A stretch of DNA of 64,000 nt from Pseudomonas viridiflava (GTDB lineage Bacteria; Pseudomonadota; Gammaproteobacteria; Pseudomonadales; Pseudomonadaceae). Where the stretch lies: contig NZ_UUIS01000027.1 of NCBI RefSeq assembly GCF_900589395.1, positions 69,002 through 133,001 of the forward strand, written 5' to 3'. Both the position numbers and the translations under genes were made by a program. The stretch's first letter is position 1; every line of letters starts with the position of its first letter. Shown here one piece after another: positions 41,589 to 50,958 of this stretch. The notes under the pieces are model-generated. The model was not told the DNA's origin, made no database searches, and saw nothing but the letters and a program-made list of their open reading frames with translations.

Positions 41589-42021
41589 GCGGTTCGAATG
41601 CCATTGGCAGGCCTCCAGAAGCCTGCTGATGGCGTACCTGCTGGTCCAGGCACTGGCGTGGTTGGCCTTGTGGCTGCTGGCCATTCCTCTTTGGGTCAGC
41701 CTGGGTGGCCTGCTGCTGTGCCTGGTCCATGCCGCCTGCGTGCTGCCGCGCGCTGTCCTGCTCAGCCATCCGCAAGCGTTCAAGGCGCTGCGTCACGGGC
41801 GTGAAGGCTGGCAGGTGTGGAGCCGGCAGGGCGGTTGGCAGTCGGTCGAAATCGCGCCAGACAGCCTGGCATTGCCAGCGATGGTGGTGTTGCGCGTTCG
41901 CCTGATGCGCGGCGAGCGTCCCGACTGGCGGACGCGCTCGGTGTGTATCGCCGGCGATGCACTGGCGCCGGATCTTCACCGTCGCCTGCGCGTACGGCTC
42001 AGGTTCGCCCGTCGCGGCTGA
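41572..42021 (+). CDS. YgfX/CptA-type membrane protein
   Basis: This 149-residue protein has two adjacent membrane helices (about residues 17-58, [20 protein letters not shown] and [17 protein letters not shown]) and a basic soluble C-terminus ending in [13 protein letters not shown]. Position right after sdhE and topology match YgfX (CptA), described in E. coli as a toxin-like inner-membrane partner of YgfY/SdhE. It begins with GTG at 41572 inside sdhE and ends one base before the convergent nadB stop. Confidence 0.82.
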   Translation: MSSPSERFECHWQASRSLLMAYLLVQALAWLALWLLAIPLWVSLGGLLLCLVHAACVLPRAVLLSHPQAFKALRHGREGWQVWSRQGGWQSVEIAPDSLALPAMVVLRVRLMRGERPDWRTRSVCIAGDALAPDLHRRLRVRLRFARRG

Positions 42022-42022
42022 T

Positions 42023-43639
42023 TCAGCCCTTGAAGTTGTTCGGGACCAGCACGGTGTCCACAGCTTCGGCCAGCATGTCGGGGTAATCCAGTGTGTAATG
42101 CAGGCCGCGCGACTCCTTGCGCTCCATGGCCGAGCGGATCATCAGCTCGGCCACCTGGGCCAGATTGCGCAGCTCGATCAAGTCACGGCTGACCTTGTAG
42201 TTGCTGTAGAACTCGTCGATTTCATCCAGCAGCAGGCGCACACGGTGTGCGGCACGCTGCAGGCGCTTGCTGGTGCGCACAATGCCCACGTAATCCCACA
42301 TGAAACGCCGCAGCTCGTCCCAGTTGTGCGCGATGATCACATCTTCGTCGGAGTCCGTGACCTGGCTGGCATCCCAGTCGGGCAGGGCGCTGGGCATGTC
42401 GATCTGCGCCAGTTGCCCGACGATGTCGGCTGCCGCCGAGCGGGCATAGACGAAGCACTCGAGCAACGAGTTGCTCGCCATGCGGTTGGCGCCATGCAGG
42501 CCGGTGCAACTGGTTTCGCCGATTGCGTACAGGCCCGGCACGTCGGTGCGCCCCTGGCTGTCGACCACCACGCCACCGCAGGTGTAATGCGCCGCCGGCA
42601 CCACGGGGATCGGCTCGCGGGTGATGTCGATGGAAAACGCCAGGCAGCGTTCATAAACGGTCGGAAAATGCGACTTGATGAAGGCTTCAGGCTTGTGGCT
42701 GATGTCCAGGTACACGCAATCGATGCCCAGGCGTTTCATTTCATGGTCGATGGCCCGGGCCACGATATCGCGCGGCGCCAGTTCGGCGCGTTCGTCGAAG
42801 CGCGGCATGAAGCGCTCGCCGTTGGGCAGCTTGAGGTACGCGCCTTCGCCACGCAGGGCTTCGGTCACCAGGAAGCTCTTGGCTTGCGGGTGGTACAGGC
42901 AAGTGGGGTGGAACTGGTTGAATTCCAGGTTGGCGACCCGGCAGCCCGAACGCCAGGCCATGGCGATGCCGTCGCCGGAGGCGCTGTCCGGGTTGCTGGT
43001 GTAGAGGTAGACCTTGGCGGCGCCACCGCAGGCCAGGATGGTAAAGCGTGCGGCATGGGTGTCGACCTGGCCGGTGTTACGGTCCAGCACATAGGCGCCC
43101 AGGCAGCGCTGGCCGGGCAGGCCCAGGCGGGGTTCGGTGATCAGGTCGACGGCAACGCGCTGCTCCAGCAGTTCGATGTTGTCGCGCTGACGTGCCCGTT
43201 CCAGCAGGGTTCTGAAAATGGCCGCGCCCGTGGCATCGGCCGCATGGATGATGCGCCGGTGGCTGTGGCCGCCCTCGCGGGTCAGGTGGAATTCGAAGCT
43301 GTGCGCCTGCTCATCACCTTCATCGTCGCGGGTAAAGGGCACGCCTTGCTTGATCAGCCATTCGATGGCTTCGCGGCTATGCTCGACGGTGAAGCGCACG
43401 GCCTCCTCGTTGCACAGGCCGCCGCCGGCGTTGAGTGTGTCTTCGACATGCGACTCGACAGTGTCGGTGTCGTCCAGCACGGCAGCAACGCCGCCCTGGG
43501 CCCAGAAGGTCGAACCGTCGGCCAGGTCACCCTTGCTCAGAATGGCAATGCGCAGGTGTGCGGGCAAGGTCAGGGCCAGGCTCAGCCCCGCTGCGCCGCT
43601 GCCGATGACCAGAACGTCATGCTGAAAATGTTGGCTCAT
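42023..43639 (-). CDS. nadB: L-aspartate oxidase NadB
   Basis: This 538-residue flavoenzyme converts L-aspartate to iminoaspartate in the first step of NAD synthesis, with oxygen or fumarate as acceptor. It has the FAD-binding [15 protein letters not shown] (residues 9-23), the active-site [13 protein letters not shown] and the [20 protein letters not shown] segment near FAD. It is transcribed divergently from algU and convergently with sdhE-ygfX, its stop being one base from the ygfX stop. Confidence 0.96.
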   Translation of the reverse strand: MSQHFQHDVLVIGSGAAGLSLALTLPAHLRIAILSKGDLADGSTFWAQGGVAAVLDDTDTVESHVEDTLNAGGGLCNEEAVRFTVEHSREAIEWLIKQGVPFTRDDEGDEQAHSFEFHLTREGGHSHRRIIHAADATGAAIFRTLLERARQRDNIELLEQRVAVDLITEPRLGLPGQRCLGAYVLDRNTGQVDTHAARFTILACGGAAKVYLYTSNPDSASGDGIAMAWRSGCRVANLEFNQFHPTCLYHPQAKSFLVTEALRGEGAYLKLPNGERFMPRFDERAELAPRDIVARAIDHEMKRLGIDCVYLDISHKPEAFIKSHFPTVYERCLAFSIDITREPIPVVPAAHYTCGGVVVDSQGRTDVPGLYAIGETSCTGLHGANRMASNSLLECFVYARSAAADIVGQLAQIDMPSALPDWDASQVTDSDEDVIIAHNWDELRRFMWDYVGIVRTSKRLQRAAHRVRLLLDEIDEFYSNYKVSRDLIELRNLAQVAELMIRSAMERKESRGLHYTLDYPDMLAEAVDTVLVPNNFKG

Positions 43640-43976
43640 CTATCAACTCCGCGTCGAGCGGCCACTAGTATAAGTAAGGGGGGACCGGCACAATAGCCTC
43701 GCTTTACATGGCAATGTGAGACCACAGGCGGGGGGCGGATTGTGCGCCAGTCGCCGACACCCTGCCTACCGTTTTCGATGCTATCGCTCGTTGAGGTCCG
43801 ACAGCGGCGGTGCGAGGCTTCGATCAAGGTGGGCAAGGCAGGGCTTGCGCCTGCGTTTACGGGGTGCGGGAACTTTTCAGCCCGCATCACGCTCAATAGC
43901 AGGTTGCCTGTATAAGGAACAGCGTCGGTCATGCCGAAAAGGACCATCGGCAACGCAATCGACGACAAGACTATTC
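43640..43976. other. Upstream region of nadB and algU, no gene
   Basis: No convincing coding sequence lies here. It should contain the nadB promoter. GAACTT at 43870-43875, followed 17 bases later by TCAAT, is a weak match to an AlgU promoter and could start a short transcript ending at the hairpin at 43977-44008 (see the sRNA candidate). Confidence 0.4.
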
Positions 43977-44008
43977 ACGCAGCCGGGCATCGCCCGCGCT
44001 GCGTTTTT
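43900..44008 (+). ncRNA. Candidate small RNA upstream of algU
   Basis: A strong intrinsic terminator stands more than 130 bases in front of algU, on the algU strand, with no gene before it; nadB runs the other way. Something transcribed rightward must end there. The weak GAACTT-N17-TCAAT element at 43870 would start an RNA of roughly 100 bases near 43900. The 5' end is a guess. It could instead be an attenuated algU leader. Confidence 0.35.
43977..44008 (+). terminator. Strong intrinsic terminator in front of algU
   Basis: ACGCAGC (43977-43983) pairs with GCTGCGT (43998-44004), and inside it CGGGC pairs with GCCCG around a three-base loop with one bulged C. Five T residues follow (44004-44008). 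Confidence 0.88.
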
Positions 44009-44054
44009 CGTGCGGGCCAGCTCAGTGCCAGCAGGAAACTTGCCTGAAGGGGGA

Positions 44055-44081
44055 GAACTTTTGTCAAAAGCCCGAGTCTAT
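44055..44081 (+). promoter_or_regulatory. AlgU (sigma-22/RpoE-type) autoregulatory promoter
   Basis: GAACTT at 44055-44060, a 16-base spacer, then TCTAT at 44077-44081. This is a near-consensus AlgU promoter (GAACTT-N16/17-TCtga), 60 bases before the algU start, and fits the known self-activation of algU. Confidence 0.88.
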
Positions 44082-44140
44082 GTTTGCAAGCCTGAACGAT
44101 GGCTGATGCAACGCTCCTTCAGGCTCAATGAGGAGTGTTC

Positions 44141-44722
44141 ATGCTAACCCAGGAAGAGGATCAGCAGCTGGTCGAGCGCGTTCAGCGTGGCGATCGGCGA
44201 GCATTTGATCTGTTAGTGCTGAAATACCAGCACAAGATTCTCGGGTTGATCGTGCGATTCGTGCACGACACCCATGAAGCTCAAGATGTAGCGCAAGAGG
44301 CCTTTATCAAAGCCTACCGCGCACTCGGCAATTTCCGCGGCGACAGTGCTTTTTACACCTGGCTGTACCGCATCGCTATCAACACAGCGAAAAACTATCT
44401 GGTGTCGCGCGGTCGGCGGCCACCGGACAGTGACGTCAAGTCCGAAGATGCGGAGTTCTACGACGGCGATCATGGCCTGAAGGACATCGAATCACCGGAG
44501 CGTTCATTGTTGAGGGATGAGATCGAGGGCACTGTGCATCGAACCATCCAGCTTCTCCCTGAAGATTTGCGTACGGCTCTAACTTTGCGCGAATTCGATG
44601 GTCTGAGTTATGAGGACATTGCGAGCGTCATGCAGTGTCCGGTGGGTACCGTGCGCTCTCGAATCTTTCGCGCTCGGGAAGCCATCGACAAAGCCCTGCA
44701 GCCGTTGTTGCAGGAATCCTGA
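44141..44722 (+). CDS. algU: RNA polymerase sigma factor AlgU (RpoE/sigma-22)
   Basis: This 193-residue ECF sigma factor controls envelope stress and alginate genes. Region 2 includes FDLLVLKYQHKILGLIVRFV and the -10 reading DVAQEAFIKAYRALGNFRG; region 4 includes LREFDGLSYEDIASVMQCPV and GTVRSRIFRAREAIDKAL. The ATG at 44141 (MLTQEEDQQL) follows GAGGAG; an ATG two codons upstream is in frame. Its anti-sigma factor MucA is encoded next, 31 bases downstream. Confidence 0.97.
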   Translation: MLTQEEDQQLVERVQRGDRRAFDLLVLKYQHKILGLIVRFVHDTHEAQDVAQEAFIKAYRALGNFRGDSAFYTWLYRIAINTAKNYLVSRGRRPPDSDVKSEDAEFYDGDHGLKDIESPERSLLRDEIEGTVHRTIQLLPEDLRTALTLREFDGLSYEDIASVMQCPVGTVRSRIFRAREAIDKALQPLLQES

Positions 44723-44753
44723 GACAGCGGCGATAGCCAAGAGAGGAACCGCC

Positions 44754-45335
44754 ATGAGTCGTGAAGCCCTGCAGGAATCGCTGTCCGCAGTGATGGATAA
44801 CGAAGCGGACGAACTGGAATTACGTCGAGTGCTGAGTGCCATTGACGATGCGGATACACGTGCCACCTGGTCGCGTTACCAGGTTGCCCGTGCAGCGATG
44901 CACAAGGAACTGCTCGTACCCCACCTGGACATTTCGGCCGCTGTATCGGCTGCGATTGCCGACGAAGCTTCGCCTTTGAAGCCGGGTCGCGGTCCATGGC
45001 GAACCCTTGGTCGTCTGGCGGTAGCCGCCTCGGTGACCGTGGCCGTACTGGCCGGTGTACGCCTGTACAACCAGGACGAAATCACCGGTGCGCAACTGGC
45101 CCAGCAGAACCAGCAGCCTGCCAACCTGTCGATCGCCCAGCCTCAAGGCCCGGCGGTACTGGCCGGTTACACTGAAGACGCTGCCGGCCCTGCCAGCGGC
45201 GCTGTACAGGCCCAGGCCGGTGCAGATGACCAGCGCGTGCCAGGCTACCTGCGTCAGCATGCCCAGCAGGCGGCTTTGAAGGAGACTGAAAGCGCTCTGC
45301 CTTATGCACGCGCTGCCAGCCTGGAAAACCGCTAA
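44754..45335 (+). CDS. mucA: Anti-sigma factor MucA
   Basis: This 193-residue inner-membrane protein holds AlgU inactive. The N-terminal anti-sigma domain (MSREALQESLSAVMDNEADE, residues 1-75) lies in the cytoplasm, one helix spans about residues 85-104 (GRLAVAASVTVAVLAGVRLY), and the periplasmic tail is Gln/Ala-rich. Under stress AlgW, MucP and ClpXP degrade it. GAGAGGAA precedes the ATG. The gene appears intact, with no mucoidy-type frameshift. Confidence 0.95.
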   Translation: MSREALQESLSAVMDNEADELELRRVLSAIDDADTRATWSRYQVARAAMHKELLVPHLDISAAVSAAIADEASPLKPGRGPWRTLGRLAVAASVTVAVLAGVRLYNQDEITGAQLAQQNQQPANLSIAQPQGPAVLAGYTEDAAGPASGAVQAQAGADDQRVPGYLRQHAQQAALKETESALPYARAASLENR

Positions 45336-45343
45336 GGAAGAGT

Positions 45344-46309
45344 ATGCGAGCCACTCCTCTATTGCCTTTGTTGTTCAGTGGATGGCTAGCCGCTCCTGCG
45401 TATGCCGATGATGCACAAGACCTCCTGGGGCGTCTTGCGCAAGCCGAGCAGCAACAAAGCTTTCAAGGGACTTTTGTCTACGAGCGTAACGGTGGATTTT
45501 CCACCCATCGCATCTGGCACAGCGTCGAGCAGGGCAAGGTGCGCGAGCGTCTTCTTCAACTCGACGGTTCAGCCCAGGAAATCCTGCGTGTCGATGGCCT
45601 GACGCAATGCGTCAGCGGCACGCTGGTGACGGGCCTGGCCAATCTGCCTGACCCCTCAGGGCGCGTGCTGGATGCCAGAAAGCTCTCCGCCTGGTACGAC
45701 ATGCAGGTGGCTGGCAAGTCCCGGGTTGCCGGACGTGCTGCCACTATCCTGGTCATGTCGCCCAAGGACCAGCACCGTTACGGTGTTGAACTGCACCTGG
45801 ACAATGAAACCGGTATGGTCCTCAAGTCGCTGCTGTTGAGCGAAAAGGGCCAATTGCTTGAGCGGTTTCAGTTCACTGAATTCGATCCTTCGCAGCCACC
45901 TGGCGGGCAATCCCTGCAAGCCAGCGCTGATTGCAAGCCATTGCCGATATCCAGGAGCAAGCCGCCCGCGCCTGTGTCCTCCACGCCCGTTGCCTGGCAT
46001 GCAGACTGGTTGCCTCCCGGTTTCGAGCTGGGCAATGAATCGATGCGCAAGGATGCCGACTCTGGTGCCCACGTCATCAGCCTGCTGTATGGCGACGGCC
46101 TGACACGTTTCTCGGTGTTCATCGAGCCGGTGACGGCCAAGGTGGCGCCGGACATTCGTACGCAGTTCGGACCGACGGCTGTGGTCTCACGCCGCCTGGG
46201 TTCGGCTCAGGGCGAGCACATGGTCACTGTGGTCGGTGAAATACCGGTGGGTACTGCAGAGCGGATTGCGCTGTCGATGCGCCACGGCGAGGCAGCCGGC
46301 AGCCGGTAG
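45344..46309 (+). CDS. mucB: Periplasmic negative regulator MucB (RseB-like)
   Basis: This 321-residue periplasmic protein has a signal peptide (cut after AAPAYA, residue 21) followed by the MucB/RseB N-terminal lipid-sensing domain (LLGRLAQAEQQQSFQGTFVY) and C-terminal domain (VAWHADWLPPGFELGNESMR). It binds the MucA periplasmic tail and shields it from AlgW until lipid or LPS signals release it. It starts 8 bases after mucA. The gene after it is mucD, not mucC. Confidence 0.94.
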   Translation: MRATPLLPLLFSGWLAAPAYADDAQDLLGRLAQAEQQQSFQGTFVYERNGGFSTHRIWHSVEQGKVRERLLQLDGSAQEILRVDGLTQCVSGTLVTGLANLPDPSGRVLDARKLSAWYDMQVAGKSRVAGRAATILVMSPKDQHRYGVELHLDNETGMVLKSLLLSEKGQLLERFQFTEFDPSQPPGGQSLQASADCKPLPISRSKPPAPVSSTPVAWHADWLPPGFELGNESMRKDADSGAHVISLLYGDGLTRFSVFIEPVTAKVAPDIRTQFGPTAVVSRRLGSAQGEHMVTVVGEIPVGTAERIALSMRHGEAAGSR

Positions 46310-46430
46310 TCGGTAATTGCCCCTACAGGCTGCAGATGTAAAAGGTTTCACTTCGGCTCTCGCAGTCATGCAGCCTATAGTCTGTCTGGTCTGGAGCGGT
46401 TCGACGGAAATGTTTGGTGAGCTTTGCACG

Positions 46431-46484
46431 TTGCAAAAAACCTGAATTTTTTCTATAGGTCACAGCCTCACGGCTGTGACCTTT
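46431..46484 (+). promoter_or_regulatory. Promoter and hairpin between mucB and mucD
   Basis: TTGCAA (46431-46436), a 17-base spacer and TATAGG (46454-46459) make a sigma-70-like promoter for mucD. Overlapping its end, AGGTCACAGCC (46457-46467) pairs perfectly with GGCTGTGACCT (46472-46482), followed only by TT. The hairpin may end or stabilise mucB mRNA, and the mucD transcript would start inside it. The rest of the 292-base gap shows nothing else. Confidence 0.6.
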
Positions 46485-46601
46485 GTCGTTATGAGGTCTG
46501 AAAACGCTGACCACCGCGCAGCCTGCTGCCAGGGTCGCAAGGCCCGGGCTGATGGACCAGTCGCTCTATCGCTTAATTTAGCTCGTATCCACGGGAGCCG
46601 T

Positions 46602-48029
46602 ATGTCGATACCACGTTTGAAGTCTTGTTTCTCAATGATGGCTGCAGTGCTGATGCTCGGCCAGATCGCTGCGGTCCAGGCAGAAGACCTGCCGGATTTC
46701 ACGGGGTTGGTCGAACAGGCCTCGCCTGCCGTTGTAAACATCAGCACTCGCCAGAAAATGCCGGACCGCGCCCTGGCCGGTCCGAACGCGGACCTCGAAG
46801 GCCTGCCGCCGATGCTGCGCGAGTTTCTCGAGCGCAGCATGCCGCCCGGTTCGCGCTCGCCCGGTCGCGGTGATCGCCAGCGCGAGGCCCAGTCGCTGGG
46901 TTCGGGCTTCATCATTTCCGATGACGGCTATGTCCTGACCAACAACCACGTGGTCGACGGTGCCGACGAAATCCTTGTGCGCCTGTCCGACCGCAGCGAG
47001 CTCAAGGCCAAGCTGGTCGGCACCGACCCACGCACCGACGTTGCGGTGCTGAAGATCGAAGGCAAGAACCTGCCGACCGCCAAACTGGGCACTTCCAATA
47101 CCCTCAAGGTAGGGGAGTGGGTGCTGGCCATCGGCTCGCCGTTCGGTTTCGACCATTCCGTGACCAAGGGCATCGTCAGTGCCAAGGGCCGCAGCCTGCC
47201 GAACGATACCTATGTGCCATTCATCCAGACCGACGTGGCGATCAATCCGGGTAACTCCGGTGGCCCGCTGTTCAACATGAAAGGCGAGGTCGTTGGCATC
47301 AACTCGCAGATCTTCACCCGCTCCGGTGGCTTTATGGGCCTGTCGTTCGCCATTCCGATCGACGTGGCGATGGATGTGGCCAACCAGCTCAAGTCCAGCG
47401 GCAAGGTCAATCGTGGCTGGCTGGGCGTGGTCATCCAGGAAGTGAACAAGGACCTGGCCGAATCCTTCGGCCTGGAACGTCCGGCCGGTGCCCTGGTGGC
47501 GCAGGTGCTCGAAGACAGTCCGGCGGCCAAGGGCGGGCTGCAGGTCGGTGACGTGATCCTCACCGCCAATGGCCAGCCGATTGTCATGTCTGCCGATCTG
47601 CCGCACCTGATCGGCAACCTCAAGGATGGCAGCAAGGCTGAGCTGGAAGTGATCCGCGACGGCAAACGCCAGACGGTCAGTGTCACTGTCGGCGCGCTGC
47701 CGGACGAAGGTCAGGAAATGGGTGTGCCGGGTGCCGGTGTCGAGCGCAGCAGCAACCGCCTGGGGGTTTCGGTGATCGAGCTGACTGCCGAACAGAAGAA
47801 GAGCCTGGAACTCAAGGGTGGCGTGGTCATCAAGGAAGTCCAGGGCGGCCCGGCGGCGCTGATCGGCCTGCAGAGTGGTGATGTGCTTACCCACCTGAAC
47901 AACCAGGAGATCGTATCGGCCAAGCAGTTTGCCGAGGTGGCCAAGAGCCTGCCCAAGAACCGCTCGGTGTCCATGCGCGTCCTGCGCCAGGGCCGCGCCA
48001 GCTTCATCACCTTCAAGCTGGCCGAATAG
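46602..48029 (+). CDS. mucD: Periplasmic serine protease MucD (DegP/HtrA family)
   Basis: This 475-residue protease has a signal peptide ending AAVQA (residue 27), a trypsin-like domain with the triad His116 (LTNNHVVDG), Asp146 (RTDVAVLKI) and Ser219 (GNSGGPL), and two PDZ domains (about 270-360 and 380-470). It degrades misfolded envelope proteins and dampens AlgU activation. The ATG at 46602 follows GGGAG. A terminator lies 21 bases after its stop, so lepA has its own promoter. Confidence 0.96.
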   Translation: MSIPRLKSCFSMMAAVLMLGQIAAVQAEDLPDFTGLVEQASPAVVNISTRQKMPDRALAGPNADLEGLPPMLREFLERSMPPGSRSPGRGDRQREAQSLGSGFIISDDGYVLTNNHVVDGADEILVRLSDRSELKAKLVGTDPRTDVAVLKIEGKNLPTAKLGTSNTLKVGEWVLAIGSPFGFDHSVTKGIVSAKGRSLPNDTYVPFIQTDVAINPGNSGGPLFNMKGEVVGINSQIFTRSGGFMGLSFAIPIDVAMDVANQLKSSGKVNRGWLGVVIQEVNKDLAESFGLERPAGALVAQVLEDSPAAKGGLQVGDVILTANGQPIVMSADLPHLIGNLKDGSKAELEVIRDGKRQTVSVTVGALPDEGQEMGVPGAGVERSSNRLGVSVIELTAEQKKSLELKGGVVIKEVQGGPAALIGLQSGDVLTHLNNQEIVSAKQFAEVAKSLPKNRSVSMRVLRQGRASFITFKLAE

Positions 48030-48050
48030 TCAGCGTGACAGGCACACCAG

Positions 48051-48074
48051 AAGGGCGGCGCAAGCCGCCCTTTT
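48051..48074 (+). terminator. Intrinsic terminator after mucD
   Basis: AAGGGCGGC (48051-48059), loop GCAA, GCCGCCCTT (48064-48072), then TT. Perfect 9-bp stem. Confidence 0.92.
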
Positions 48075-48192
48075 GCGTATCGGTGCAAGGCTTGCCTTGC
48101 AGCAAGCGTGACGCCCCGGCGTTCCTTCAGGTACAATTCCCGGCTATTTTTCAGCGGGCGATTTGCCTGTGCCCCTTTTTGAGTGTTGATCC

Positions 48193-49989
48193 GTGAGTGA
48201 TTTGAGCCACATTCGTAATTTCTCCATCATCGCCCACATCGACCATGGCAAGTCGACCCTGGCCGACCGCTTCATTCAAATGTGCGGTGGCCTGTCCGAG
48301 CGCGAAATGGAAGCGCAGGTCCTCGATTCCATGGACCTTGAGCGTGAGCGCGGCATCACCATCAAGGCCCACAGCGTCACCCTGTACTACAAGGCCCGCG
48401 ACGGCATCACCTACCAGTTGAACTTCATTGACACCCCGGGCCACGTCGACTTCACCTATGAAGTCAGCCGGTCATTGGCGGCCTGTGAAGGCGCCTTGCT
48501 GGTGGTCGATGCCGGCCAGGGCGTCGAAGCCCAGTCGGTCGCCAACTGCTACACCGCCATCGAGCAGGGCCTGGAAGTCATGCCGGTCCTGAACAAGATG
48601 GACCTGCCGCAGGCCGACCCGGACCGGGTCAAGGACGAGATCGAGAAGATCATCGGCATCGATGCCACTGACGCGGTGGCGTGCAGCGCCAAGAGCGGCA
48701 TGGGCGTCGACGAGGTCCTCGAGCGCCTGGTCGCGACCATCCCGCCACCGGTCGGTGAAATCGACGCCCCCCTGCAGGCGCTGATCATCGACTCCTGGTT
48801 CGACAACTACCTGGGCGTCGTGTCCCTGGTGCGCGTGCGTCAGGGCCGGGTCAAGAAAGGTGACAAGATCCTCGTCAAGTCCACCGGCAAGGTGCACCTG
48901 GTCGACAGCGTCGGCGTGTTCAACCCCAAGCACTCCGCCACCGTCGACCTCAAGGCCGGTGAAGTGGGCTTCATCATCGCCGGCATCAAGGAGATCCTTG
49001 GCGCCCCGGTGGGTGACACCCTGACCCTCAACACGACACCTGATGTCGAGATGCTGCCAGGTTTCAAGCGTATCCAGCCTCAGGTGTATGCCGGCCTGTT
49101 CCCGGTCAGCTCCGATGACTTCGAAGACTTCCGCGATGCCTTGCAGAAGCTGACCCTCAACGACTCGTCGCTGCAGTACATGCCGGAAAGCTCCGACGCC
49201 CTGGGCTTCGGCTTCCGCTGTGGCTTCCTGGGCATGCTGCACATGGAGATCATCCAGGAGCGCCTGGAGCGCGAGTACGACCTGGACCTGATCACCACCG
49301 CCCCGAGCGTGATCTACGAGATCAAGCTCAAGACTGGCGAAACCGTCTACGTCGACAACCCGTCGCGCCTGCCGGATGCCTCGGCCGTGGAAGACTTCCG
49401 CGAGCCGATCGTGCAGGCGACTATCCTGGTGCCGCAAGAGCACCTGGGCAACGTCATCACCCTGTGCATCGAGAAGCGTGGCGTGCAGCGCGACATGCAG
49501 TTCCTCGGCACCCAGGTGCAGGTGCGCTACGACCTGCCGATGAACGAAGTGGTGCTGGACTTCTTTGACCGCCTGAAGTCGACCAGCCGCGGCTACGCGT
49601 CGCTGGACTACCATTTCGACCGCTATCAGTCGGCCAACCTGGTCAAGCTCGACGTGCTGATCAACGGCGACAAGGTCGATGCCCTGGCGCTGATCGTGCA
49701 CCGCGATAACGCGAACTATAAAGGCCGCGCGCTGACTGAGAAGATGAAGGAACTGATTCCAAGGCAGATGTTCGACGTTGCCATCCAGGCCGCCATTGGC
49801 GGGCAGGTGATCGCGCGGACCACTGTCAAGGCGCTCAGAAAGAACGTATTGGCCAAATGTTATGGCGGTGACGTCAGCCGTAAGCGCAAGCTGCTCGAGA
49901 AGCAAAAGGCCGGTAAGAAACGCATGAAGCAGGTCGGCAACGTGGAAATTCCACAAGAAGCCTTCCTTGCAGTGCTCAGGTTGGAATAG
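48193..49989 (+). CDS. lepA: Elongation factor 4 (LepA)
   Basis: This 598-residue translational GTPase acts on stalled or assembling ribosomes. The G motifs are [15 protein letters not shown] (G1), DTPGHVDF (G3) and NKMDLPQAD (G4); the LepA-specific C-terminal domain ends [20 protein letters not shown]. It begins with GTG, as in many pseudomonads, although without a strong ribosome binding site. It leads lepB by 8 bases, the conserved lepA-lepB pair. Confidence 0.97.
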   Translation: MSDLSHIRNFSIIAHIDHGKSTLADRFIQMCGGLSEREMEAQVLDSMDLERERGITIKAHSVTLYYKARDGITYQLNFIDTPGHVDFTYEVSRSLAACEGALLVVDAGQGVEAQSVANCYTAIEQGLEVMPVLNKMDLPQADPDRVKDEIEKIIGIDATDAVACSAKSGMGVDEVLERLVATIPPPVGEIDAPLQALIIDSWFDNYLGVVSLVRVRQGRVKKGDKILVKSTGKVHLVDSVGVFNPKHSATVDLKAGEVGFIIAGIKEILGAPVGDTLTLNTTPDVEMLPGFKRIQPQVYAGLFPVSSDDFEDFRDALQKLTLNDSSLQYMPESSDALGFGFRCGFLGMLHMEIIQERLEREYDLDLITTAPSVIYEIKLKTGETVYVDNPSRLPDASAVEDFREPIVQATILVPQEHLGNVITLCIEKRGVQRDMQFLGTQVQVRYDLPMNEVVLDFFDRLKSTSRGYASLDYHFDRYQSANLVKLDVLINGDKVDALALIVHRDNANYKGRALTEKMKELIPRQMFDVAIQAAIGGQVIARTTVKALRKNVLAKCYGGDVSRKRKLLEKQKAGKKRMKQVGNVEIPQEAFLAVLRLE

Positions 49990-49997
49990 CAGGTCAT

Positions 49998-50852
49998 ATG
50001 TCACTAAATTTCCCGCTGTTGTTGGTCATCGCTGTATTCGTCTGCGGCCTGCTGGCCTTGATCGACCTGGTTTTCCTGGCGCCCAGGCGCCGTGCGGCCA
50101 TTTCGAATTATCAGGTCAGTGTCGGGCAGCCGGACATGGCGGTCGTCGAGCGCCTGAGCAAGGAACCGATCCTGGTCGAATACGGCAAGTCGTTCTTTCC
50201 GGTGCTGTTCATCGTGCTGGTGCTGCGCTCGTTTCTGGTCGAACCGTTCCAGATTCCGTCAGGCTCGATGAAGCCGACTCTCGACGTGGGCGATTTCATT
50301 CTGGTCAACAAGTTCTCGTATGGCATCCGCCTGCCGGTGCTGGACCAGAAGGTGATCCAGATCGGTGATCCCAAGCGCGGCGATGTCATGGTGTTCCGCT
50401 ACCCGAGCGACCCGAGCGTCAACTACATCAAGCGTGTAGTCGGCCTGCCGGGCGACCGGATCCGCTACACCAGCGACAAACGGCTGTTCATCAATGACCA
50501 ACTGGTGGCCAAGACCCTGATCGGCAGCGAGCCGGGTACGCTGGGCAGTGCCGAGCTGTATTCGGAAAAGCTGGGCGAGGTCGAGCACCAGATCCGTCAG
50601 GAAATGACCCGCTACCGCGCGCCGCCGGACACCCAGTGGACCGTGCCGGCCGAGCACTATTTCATGATGGGCGACAACCGCGACAACTCCAACGACAGCC
50701 GTTACTGGGATGACCCCAATATTCCCAAGGACGAGCTGGGCATGGTTCCGGACCGCAACATCGTGGGCAAGGCCTTCGCGGTCTGGATGAGCTGGCCCGA
50801 GCCCAAGCTCAGTCACTTCCCGACCTTTTCACGGGTCGGGTTGATCAAGTAA
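49998..50852 (+). CDS. lepB: Signal peptidase I (LepB)
   Basis: This 284-residue inner-membrane protease removes signal peptides from exported proteins. It has two N-terminal membrane helices (about 5-27 and 65-80), catalytic Ser90 in QIPSGSMKPTL and general base Lys145 in NYIKRVVGLPGD, and the box MGDNRDNSNDSR in the C-terminal domain. It follows lepA closely. A 22-base palindrome follows the stop. Confidence 0.97.
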   Translation: MSLNFPLLLVIAVFVCGLLALIDLVFLAPRRRAAISNYQVSVGQPDMAVVERLSKEPILVEYGKSFFPVLFIVLVLRSFLVEPFQIPSGSMKPTLDVGDFILVNKFSYGIRLPVLDQKVIQIGDPKRGDVMVFRYPSDPSVNYIKRVVGLPGDRIRYTSDKRLFINDQLVAKTLIGSEPGTLGSAELYSEKLGEVEHQIRQEMTRYRAPPDTQWTVPAEHYFMMGDNRDNSNDSRYWDDPNIPKDELGMVPDRNIVGKAFAVWMSWPEPKLSHFPTFSRVGLIK

Positions 50853-50858
50853 TCGATG

Positions 50859-50880
50859 CGGCGCTGTTCGAACAGCGCCG
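50859..50880 (+). repeat. Perfect 22-bp palindrome between lepB and the DUF4845-rnc operon
   Basis: CGGCGCTG (50859-50866) with CAGCGCCG (50873-50880) around TTCGAA forms a continuous 22-base palindrome starting 6 bases after the lepB stop. No T tract follows, so it is not a standard intrinsic terminator. As RNA it would be a 9-bp hairpin with a four-base loop, which could protect the lepB 3' end or be cut by the RNase III encoded downstream. Confidence 0.7.
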
Positions 50881-50958
50881 TATGTCATTTGGATCGCTCG
50901 AAACCTCCGAGCCGGGCCCTGAAGGTCCGCAAACAGGGGAGTCGGGCTACTCTTGGAA

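Noticed and set aside
41957..43696. 579-codon open frame opposite nadB
   Set aside because: Covers the whole of nadB in antisense; no recognisable domain.
43716..44147. 143-codon open frame upstream of algU
   Set aside because: Crosses the strong terminator and the AlgU promoter and runs into algU; Arg/Ser-rich without homology.
48472..50004. 510-codon open frame opposite lepA
   Set aside because: Antisense shadow of a universally conserved gene.
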